Assembly (NCBI RefSeq): GCF_904846645.1
Contig: NZ_CAJHBO010000019.1
Span: forward strand, 1 to 52,961
Source of the DNA: Psychrobacter sp. Pi2-1
GTDB taxonomy: Bacteria > Pseudomonadota > Gammaproteobacteria > Pseudomonadales > Moraxellaceae
Length of the DNA stretch: 52,961 bases
Reading direction: 5' to 3'
In this document: in pieces, positions 46,505 through 52,961 of the stretch
Layout of the letters: every line of letters begins with the position of its first letter
Numbering within the stretch: the stretch's first letter is position 1
Notes under the pieces: model-generated
The model's database searches: none
Seen by the model: only the letters and a program-made list of their open reading frames with translations
Told to the model about the DNA's origin: nothing
Position numbers and translations under genes: made by a program

Positions 46505-47143
46505 ATGATCAATGGCACCCAAAGTAATAACGAGCAAGGCTATTTAGATTTACTACGCCACGTTCTCGACAATGGCAGCGAAAAAGGCGATCGTACTGGT
46601 ACTGGTACGCTTAGCCATTTTGGCGCGCAGCTACGCTTTGACTTAGCAGATGGCTTTCCACTGCTAACGACCAAAAAGGTTCACTTTAAATCCATCGCTT
46701 ATGAACTATTATGGTTTTTAAGTGGCAGCACTCATGTCGATTATCTACAACAGAATAATGTTCGTATCTGGAATGAGTGGGCGACAGCAGAACAGACAGC
46801 ACGCTTCAACAGACCTGCTGGTGATTTGGGTCCTATCTATGGCCATCAATGGCGCAACTATGGCGCGACCAAAAATGAAGATGCCAGTTATAACGCTGAT
46901 GGCGTCGATCAAATCGCACAGGTCGTTGAACAGATAAAGACCAATCCGAATTCGCGCCGTTTGATTGTGTCAGGCTGGAATCCAGGTGAGGCAGAGCAAG
47001 TAGCCCTACCACCATGTCATACGTTATTTCAGTTCTTTGTCGCAGACAATAAGCTGTCATGCCAGCTATATCAACGTTCGGCTGACTTATTCCTATTATT
47101 CCCCTATAATGATAATTCACAGTATGAATTATTAGCAGCCTAG
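46505..47143 (+). pseudogene. thyA: Thymidylate synthase gene thyA, truncated by a mobile element
   Basis: The first 197 codons (to 47095) are a good thymidylate synthase, which methylates dUMP to dTMP. They include [25 protein letters not shown] [27 protein letters not shown], the double Arg [12 protein letters not shown], the catalytic Cys in [11 protein letters not shown] (about 171) and [12 protein letters not shown]. The family then continues G-x-P-F-N-I-A-S-Y; here the frame instead reads LFPYNDN and stops after 15 foreign residues. About 65 C-terminal residues, including dUMP-binding Asn and the terminal folate-binding part, are missing, so the product should be inactive. Recombinase genes begin 91 bases after the stop. 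Confidence 0.9.
47112..47132 (+). repeat. 8-bp inverted repeat with 5-bp spacer near the element's left end
   Basis: ataattca and tgaattat are perfect inverted arms around cagta, starting 16 bases inside the thyA break. Paired arms with a short spacer are the general form of tyrosine-recombinase core or arm sites. It may be an attL component; it could also be a chance palindrome in AT-rich DNA. Confidence 0.35.
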
Positions 47144-47234
47144 GAACATCTCATTCCTCTATACTTATAGTGAACATCAGGTCAATGCATAATATGATAT
47201 ACAATTTAATCTATGTATTACTTTGGCCTATATT

Positions 47235-48470
47235 ATGGATATTAAGATTTGTTCCAATAGAGAATTAGACTTATCAAAATCTTATTTAATTAGTGAAATA
47301 CCAGACCTATTACTGGATCAGAAAGTCAAAGTGAACGGGGTTGGTGTATTTGATGATAGTGGTAAAATCCTCCCTCTTATCTCTGAGTATCTATCATATC
47401 AATTCAAGCACGAAAAGATTGCTCATGAAACAGCAAATACATATGGCAAAAACCTAACTTACTTCTTAAAGTATATCCGTAGTCGTCCAGACTATAGCGA
47501 TAATGAAACTGATGAGGTCTTCATCACAGTTCCAGGGTATGTAATTCAGGAATACTGTACTTTCTTAAGTGTTGAAGAACATAGAAGTTCAGCTACTATT
47601 AGAAATCGTGATGGAGCAATATACGCTTTCCTTCATTTCCTCTGCAGTCGCACAGAAGACCGTCAGCCGCTTAGAGAGGATAATCCATATAGTAATGGAT
47701 ACTTTTCAAAATTACCAAAGCGTACACCAATTACTTCATGCACTCTTGATGATCTTTTCATATTGATTCAATCTACTCGATTAGAACGAGAACGAGTAAT
47801 ACTTCAGTTTTTATATGACTCTGGCGTGAGGCGTTCGGAGCTGATCAGGGTTACTCTTAAAGATTTTAGAGACACTGTCAACTTTAACTCTGAAAAGTTC
47901 ATTTCAGTAGAGTCCGATCAACCTATTCATGCAGACTACGTACCTTTAGCCATCAAAGGTAGCAAGGGGCGTGGAAATCAAATCAAACCACGATGGACGT
48001 TAGTTAGTTCGGCAACCATTAAACGTATACAGAAATATCATGCGTCTCCGCTCTACAAAAAACATGCTCGCAAATATGTAAATCCAGATGAAACCCCAGC
48101 ATTTTTTAATGCTAAAGGCACTCCTTATACACGTAAAGCGATAAACGAGTTACTTGAACGTATCAGCAAACGTGCAATAAAGAAAGGTCGCCTCGATAGA
48201 ATAATCTCTCCTCACAAGCTACGGCATGGTAATGCCTATGCAATATTGCAATCAAATGACCTAGGATCCGACTACCTAGATCGGCTCGTTATCGTACAAA
48301 AAAACTTAGGTCATAACCACCTCAGTACTACCCAAATGTATACCAGCATTCCTCAGGAAATTTATAATACTATTTGTGATGAGAATGGGGACTTACTAAC
48401 TAGAGCTGAGAAGATGAGGCGCTTATCTGAACAGACACAATTGAAAATTGGCATTAAGGACATCAAATGA
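47235..48470 (+). CDS. Tyrosine recombinase, first gene of the trio (catalytically complete)
   Basis: This 411-residue site-specific recombinase has an N-terminal SAM-like core-binding domain (about 45-140) and a C-terminal catalytic domain (about 165-385). All key residues are seen: Arg in SGVRRSEL (about 199), a Lys in IKGSKGRGNQ, His and Arg in SPHKLRHGNA (327 and 330), His in NLGHNHLSTT (359) and the nucleophile Tyr in QMYTSI (369). The start is set at the ATG at 47235 rather than a TTG at 47223; neither has a strong ribosome site. Its stop overlaps the next gene by 4 bases (ATGA). It is plausibly the GmtY-like catalytic member. Confidence 0.85.
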   Translation: MDIKICSNRELDLSKSYLISEIPDLLLDQKVKVNGVGVFDDSGKILPLISEYLSYQFKHEKIAHETANTYGKNLTYFLKYIRSRPDYSDNETDEVFITVPGYVIQEYCTFLSVEEHRSSATIRNRDGAIYAFLHFLCSRTEDRQPLREDNPYSNGYFSKLPKRTPITSCTLDDLFILIQSTRLERERVILQFLYDSGVRRSELIRVTLKDFRDTVNFNSEKFISVESDQPIHADYVPLAIKGSKGRGNQIKPRWTLVSSATIKRIQKYHASPLYKKHARKYVNPDETPAFFNAKGTPYTRKAINELLERISKRAIKKGRLDRIISPHKLRHGNAYAILQSNDLGSDYLDRLVIVQKNLGHNHLSTTQMYTSIPQEIYNTICDENGDLLTRAEKMRRLSEQTQLKIGIKDIK

Positions 48471-51322
48471 AAAAGGACGGAATAGCCACTGATCAATTGG
48501 TAAGTACATGGGTAGAGGGCTTATTAAAGAGTCCAAACCAACTCTTATCCTTACCACTTAGCAGCCATTTCAAGAATCCTTGGGGCGTCAATATCACATC
48601 TAAATTTTTAGCGAAAGAGACATCTATCACGGTCAATGAAGCTGATAGACGAAAGCACCTCACCGTTCCATTGATAGAGAAAATGGCTGAGATGAAGGTT
48701 GTCGTAAAAGGAGCTTCTAGTAGAGAAAATATAACTCGACAGAGAATATTATATTGGTATAGCAATTTAAGTTTTAGTGATAAGAAAAACCTTCCTCGTT
48801 TGACTAAATCTATAAACAACGTTTGCTTCAAATCAATAGGACACGAGCAGGACTACTGGAATGTTTTAGCAACTCAATATGAATTGGTAGCAAAAACAAT
48901 CGATGAGATTCATGAAGATCTCTGTAGACTGGGAATTATAAGTGCCGGTTTTAATAAAGTCGAGTCAAGAAAGCGTCCTATTAGAGACGAAGCATCTGCT
49001 ATCTTAGAGTGGGTATCAAGAACAGTCACAGATGTAGAAACACTGTGGGAAATACCCATTAGCAAGGCTAAAAACCTTTTAGGTTTTAGTGTCTCCGTAA
49101 AATATATACAAAATGCAGTAGGAATTTCATACCCTATGGCACATAAATACAGAGAGCTTACGAACCCTTTGATCGAAAAGATGATCAAAGAAGGGATTCT
49201 AGTAATACCAGATGGGAGCTATGAAGCTGCTGGCATCGAAAGCAGAAGGAAGCTACTGAATTGGTACAGACAGTTATCTGAAAAAGAAAAGCATACATTA
49301 CCTATTTTTGGTAATAAGATTTCAGTTGGGAAAATGCCATTGGGACAATTTCCTATAAAAATATCTTCCTTATACTTTAATGCTGTTAAAGATGCTTGGG
49401 ACTTCATTCACAAAGATCTTGAAAAACTTGGAATTATTGATCCAAATTATAAAAGCGTTGCTAAAAGAACAAGCGAAGCGAACATAAATAGAAAAAATCA
49501 TAGTGAAAGTCAGATAGAACGTTTTCATAGACTGGCCACAAGAGAGTTACATGCTGCTGATAATTTCTTCTTTCCTTCAAAACTAGAACCGTTTATTCAG
49601 GTTGAGCAACTGTTTGCCTGTACTAGTAAAATTGTCTCTTCAGAATCAGGCAAGAGTAACTATAGAATTGCGAGTAATTCCTTTATAGATTTCTTATCTG
49701 AACTATATGGTAATTCACCTTTAAAAATTGTCACAGTTTTTGATGAGCATCTCCTATCTAGATATCGAAAATATTTAGAGAAAAAGATAATAAGTAAAGA
49801 AATATCAAGTTATCATGCAAATACACTTTTGAGTTCAGTACGCAGAACACTGTGTAGGCTGACCCAAGTACGGGATCTGGAGTATAGCTTTTTCGATATA
49901 AATGGCTTTGCTGTAAGTAGAGAAACAGACGCGAAAAAGCCATTTACAACGAACGAGCGGATTCAGGTATTAGATGCTATCGAAAAAGGATTGTGTCAGT
50001 CTAAAGCAGCTCTTATACCATACGAAAAAACGGGTATAGGTAAAAATCCTTTGAATGAAAAAGGTTTTGTAGTAAAAGGCCTTTCTACACTAGATAATGC
50101 GCGATGGCTGTTTGAAAACCCCTTGGGGTGTAAGCCAATCCATTATCATACAGCAGAGTCCCCTATCGAAAAATCTTTCTTGAGAATTATTGCCCGTTCA
50201 GACAAAGGTTTGAGCGGGATATATGATGAATGGGGTGTTACCCCGATGTTACATATAGATATACTCATACCCTACCTTTTAAGGCTAGCCCAAATTACAG
50301 GATTAAATGCAGATTCTTTACTTTCTCTCAACGTAGACGATTATCTAGAATCTCATCCAGCAACATCACGACCTTGTCTTAGATATTGGAAAGAGCGCTC
50401 TGATGGCTACAAGGAATACCCTCTGGATCTTTTCAATGCACAATTAACTTGGCTTACATCGAGTCAAGCGAAGTCTATAAAAATGATTTTCGAAGAATTA
50501 AATCAATTAACCTGTAGCTTTCGACCACATATTGAAGATGATACATTCAAAGACAGATTATTCATTTGGCAATCGAATAGTCCAAAAAAATATGGAAAAG
50601 TTTCTCCTATATCAGGAAGTAAAGAAGGAAACGCAAGTACCTTAGGCAATAGCTTATCCAGATTTGTTGAGAAGTATAATTTGAAGGACGACGCAGGAGA
50701 GCCGTTAACTCTTACAATAAGCAGGTTTAGACCAACTTTTGTTAGTGAAATGTTAGACAATGGAGTAGCTTTACGCGAAATTCAGCTCATGTTAGGGCAC
50801 TCCTCAATTCAAACGACTATTGGTTATATAGACTCTTATGACTTCAATACGATAAGTAGAGTAAAGATAAACGATAAACTAAAAGAAATACATCAATCTA
50901 CTTTGAATAGACAAACTCAAAAAGTACAAACTAGAGATACCAACGAATTAGCAATAACCTTCCATACCCCTTTAGCAGAATGCAGGAATATTTTTGATCC
51001 TCCAGATTTTGTAAAAAACCTTTCATCCTATATTCCTGGTACTCCATGCTCACAATATAATAAGTGTTTAGGTTGTGACAATGTAATTATTACGGCTAAA
51101 AACCTCCCTGAAATCTTTGCAATGAAGCGTGACTATACGCTTTTGACAGAGCACACTCGGGTTATGGACACCCCCTACGGACATGTCATTTCGGAGAATA
51201 TGGAACTAATAAAAGGCATTACAGATCCAGCATTGTCTGACTTTTCCTTAGAGGATCTAAAGAATGGACAGCGTTTAGCAGAGTACATTGAAACCACTAC
51301 ACTAGTTGATGGAGTAATTTGA
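48467..51322 (+). CDS. Giant tyrosine-recombinase-like protein, second gene of the trio
   Basis: This 951-residue protein has three parts. Residues about 43-172 and 210-336 are two copies of one module. Matching points are PLIEKM at 68-73 and 234-239, a WY-x2-LS-x-LP block (RILYWYSNLS and KLLNWYRQLS), and IH-x-DL-x-x-LGII at 148-158 and 314-324. The second copy has a helix-turn-helix-like VGISYPMAHKY. A core-binding domain lies about 375-480. The catalytic-type domain (about 590-800) is degenerate: TGLNADSL has Asn614 where Arg is expected and SRFRPTF has Ser752 where His is expected, while Arg755, His778 and Tyr787 (GYID) remain. A Cys cluster C861-x5-C867-x2-C870 resembles a zinc site. It may correspond to GmtZ. 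Confidence 0.75.
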   Translation: MKKDGIATDQLVSTWVEGLLKSPNQLLSLPLSSHFKNPWGVNITSKFLAKETSITVNEADRRKHLTVPLIEKMAEMKVVVKGASSRENITRQRILYWYSNLSFSDKKNLPRLTKSINNVCFKSIGHEQDYWNVLATQYELVAKTIDEIHEDLCRLGIISAGFNKVESRKRPIRDEASAILEWVSRTVTDVETLWEIPISKAKNLLGFSVSVKYIQNAVGISYPMAHKYRELTNPLIEKMIKEGILVIPDGSYEAAGIESRRKLLNWYRQLSEKEKHTLPIFGNKISVGKMPLGQFPIKISSLYFNAVKDAWDFIHKDLEKLGIIDPNYKSVAKRTSEANINRKNHSESQIERFHRLATRELHAADNFFFPSKLEPFIQVEQLFACTSKIVSSESGKSNYRIASNSFIDFLSELYGNSPLKIVTVFDEHLLSRYRKYLEKKIISKEISSYHANTLLSSVRRTLCRLTQVRDLEYSFFDINGFAVSRETDAKKPFTTNERIQVLDAIEKGLCQSKAALIPYEKTGIGKNPLNEKGFVVKGLSTLDNARWLFENPLGCKPIHYHTAESPIEKSFLRIIARSDKGLSGIYDEWGVTPMLHIDILIPYLLRLAQITGLNADSLLSLNVDDYLESHPATSRPCLRYWKERSDGYKEYPLDLFNAQLTWLTSSQAKSIKMIFEELNQLTCSFRPHIEDDTFKDRLFIWQSNSPKKYGKVSPISGSKEGNASTLGNSLSRFVEKYNLKDDAGEPLTLTISRFRPTFVSEMLDNGVALREIQLMLGHSSIQTTIGYIDSYDFNTISRVKINDKLKEIHQSTLNRQTQKVQTRDTNELAITFHTPLAECRNIFDPPDFVKNLSSYIPGTPCSQYNKCLGCDNVIITAKNLPEIFAMKRDYTLLTEHTRVMDTPYGHVISENMELIKGITDPALSDFSLEDLKNGQRLAEYIETTTLVDGVI

Positions 51323-52878
51323 TGGACTATGAAAAAAAATTAGACGTGTTGACAGCTTTTGCAAAACATCGTTTCTATGTTTTAGAAGCCTTAAATCCTA
51401 TTACGGATCAGAGAAATGAGTGCCTTCAGCATAAGCACACATTTGATATAGAGTATATGACGTCTCTTATGGACAAACCCATATCAACACTATCAAAGTT
51501 TTCTGATAGCGTTTGGAACTTTAATAAAGATTATCCTAATGCTGCAAGAAATGTTCAAGGTGCAAAGCTACGAATCAATTTTTCGAAATATACAGCGATT
51601 CCGGTATTTGTTTTGATAGAAATGAAAATTATATTCGAGTTGGCTTTGCTCAATAGTTCCATCTTCAAGCTGCAGAAAAACGAGGGTAAAAGCCGATCAA
51701 AAAAAACATTAAAAGCCAACTCCTTGATTGCAACTTTTGAAAGTGGTTTAACATTTATCAATGAACTATTCAAACAAGCATCTCATGAACTAGGTTATGA
51801 GTTTGTTCAGAAAAAGATTAGAACATTATGCGATATAACACCCGAACTGTATCCCATAGCGGCTAAAAATTATGATCGTGTAAAAGGTACAGATTTAGAT
51901 AGATTTTTTAAATACTTACGTAGCCCAGCTTCTGTTAAGTATGTATTCGAGAAGCCTATTGCTCATGTAGAGTTAGATAGCTTGAAATGGAAGAGAGTGG
52001 CGAATGTTGATAAAGAAAAGAAAGATCAAGTGTTACCAGACTTGGTCTTTGAATCTTTATCAAAGACTGCATCCTTTATTGTAGTAGATTTTTTAGACGC
52101 TATAGGAGACGGAGAAAAAATATCAGATGTCAACTCTTTAAAACGTTTCAATACGAGCGAATATTTATCATGGGCTAGTCAAGAACGTGTTACGCATGAA
52201 GCTCTACATGGGTATATTGCTATGCGATTAAGAACCAAAAATTATTCTTCAAATTTTGTTATGAATGTAATCGAGCCCTACGACTGGATGCTAAATAAAG
52301 ATTCTAACGTTATGGCTGGGGCAACTTTACGTGAAAAATTGAGAGAACGCGGTTATAAAGCAGATAATCTTAGGAAATATGTTAACCTCGTAGCGTATGC
52401 CTGCACGTATTTAGTAGGTCAGTATACAGGTATGAGACCATCTGAATTATCAGAAGTAAGAGTTCAGGATTGTTCATGCTTAGTTCAAAGTGATGGCGTT
52501 TGGCTGATTGAAAGTACTGTCAAAAAACATAAGGATGAGATTAGTACGGGTTTGTTTGACGACAGATGGGTAGCTATACCTATTGTTCAAGACGCAATAT
52601 TAGCAGCTTCGTATATTTCAAAAATCAAGGCCTCACCATACCTACTTTCTAATGTAGATACTGTTAAACCTAGTAGTTTCCCTAAGTCTATGTATAGTAC
52701 CAGCCTTACACATCAAATGAATATTTTTATCAGCCAACTATTAGGCGAAAAAACTGCTAAAGAACTAAAGTTCAATCCATATATGTTAAGACACACCTTA
52801 ACATATCAACTATTTAAGGCTGAAGTAGGTCTACTGAGCTATGCTGAAAAAACTGTAGAACCAAACTTGGTAAACTAA
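51322..52878 (+). pseudogene. Third trio gene, tyrosine-recombinase-like, truncated by an IS
   Basis: This frame encodes 518 residues, of which about the first 510 are native. The ATG overlaps the previous stop (TGATG), so translation is coupled. The C-terminal half is a tyrosine-recombinase catalytic domain: Arg372 in YTGMRPSEL, a Lys-rich turn STVKKHKDE, and NPYMLRHT at 485-492 with Tyr487 in place of the first His and Arg490 kept. The downstream His and nucleophile Tyr motifs are missing because IS DNA begins near 52854, and the last residues TVEPNLVN come from the IS. The N-terminal 290 residues match nothing I recognise. It corresponds in position to the third gene of gamma-mobile-trio or RIT modules. 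Confidence 0.7.
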
Positions 52879-52961
52879 CGACTCAATGAGGAGTTTATCA
52901 TGACTAAGAAAATCAGAACCTATAGTGCAGCATTCAAAGCTGAAGCTGTTAAAAAGATAGC
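52854..52961 (+). mobile_element. Left end of an IS3-family insertion sequence (partial)
   Basis: The recombinase frame breaks here. TGTAG (52854-52858) resembles the IS3-type tip, and TGGTaAACTAA at 52868-52878 matches, with one change, the inner repeat of the IS right end at 101-126. A transposase OrfA start follows at 52900. The exact junction is uncertain between 52854 and 52868. The element runs out of the window. Confidence 0.65.
52900..52961 (+). CDS. IS3-family transposase OrfA, N-terminal start (partial)
   Basis: An ATG preceded by GAGGAG opens MTKKIRTYSAAFKAEAVKKI, a standard start of IS3-family OrfA (HTH_Tnp_1) proteins, whose helix-turn-helix binds the IS ends. Only 20 full codons are in the window. 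Orientation is the same as the OrfB end at the left edge of the window. Confidence 0.8.
   Translation, partial: MTKKIRTYSAAFKAEAVKKI

Larger units (their letters stand above)
47096..52853 (+). mobile_element. Recombinase-trio mobile element in thyA, left part
   Basis: From the thyA break at about 47096 the DNA becomes clearly AT-richer and carries three overlapping same-strand genes of the tyrosine-recombinase type (47235, 48467 and 51322). This is the architecture of trio-type elements (RIT elements, Tn554-like transposons and the gamma-mobile-trio islands with GmtY, GmtZ and GmtX). The sizes, large middle protein and host class fit the last group best, but I cannot confirm by search. The right end, 3' thyA fragment and any cargo lie beyond an IS3-family insertion that cuts the third gene. 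Confidence 0.75.

Noticed and set aside
46505..47143. thyA as a functional short thymidylate synthase
   Set aside because: The conserved G-x-P-F-N-I-A-S-Y region and everything after it are replaced by unrelated residues.
47223..48470. TTG start for the first recombinase
   Set aside because: The ATG four codons later is simpler; nothing upstream of the TTG supports it.

Overview
The window looks like a chromosomal segment of a gammaproteobacterium of the Moraxellaceae, most likely Psychrobacter. This rests on the protein sequences as I recognise them and on gene order (hisIE-tatABC, rpmI-rplT-pheS-pheT-ihfA, trxA-rho, urtABCDE, lgt-thyA); no search could be run. Both edges cut through an IS3-family element: the 3' end of a transposase OrfB at 1-114 and the 5' start of an OrfA at 52900-52961. 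The two ends share a near-identical inner inverted-repeat block, so the sequence may be a contig broken at copies of one insertion sequence.

Region 1-9 kb: a gene remnant cut by the left IS, ycgN, a dienelactone hydrolase, a large DUF2339 membrane protein, the ribosome-assembly GTPase ylqF, an isolated Hint (intein/Hedgehog-like) domain gene lacking its nucleophile, and mutY. Region 8.7-22 kb: tesB, rapA, a D-2-hydroxyacid dehydrogenase, a Baeyer-Villiger-type flavoprotein, rluA, trxA, rho with a long leader, two small lipoproteins and a YpfJ-type zinc protease. Region 22-27.4 kb, minus strand: rpmI, rplT, pheS, pheT and ihfA, without infC upstream. Region 27.6-38.6 kb: a thioesterase, hisIE-tatABC, a UvrD-like helicase, dusC, MAPEG and OsmC genes, rppH, an NRDE protein and a DUF4139 protein. 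Region 38.8-45.2 kb: the urea ABC transporter urtABCDE behind a near-consensus sigma-54 promoter with NtrC-like half-sites, pointing to nitrogen control. Then come lgt and thyA.

The most unusual part is 47.1-52.9 kb. thyA stops matching its family after codon 197 and runs into AT-rich DNA carrying three translationally coupled genes (411, 951 and about 510 native residues), all of tyrosine-recombinase type. The first has a complete active site. The second is very large, carries an internal duplication of a roughly 120-residue module, has a degenerate active site and ends in a Cys cluster. The third is cut by the right-hand IS before its last catalytic motifs. This is the left end of a recombinase-trio mobile element inserted in the conserved core of thyA; its cargo and right end lie outside the window. 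No tRNA, rRNA or CRISPR array was seen.
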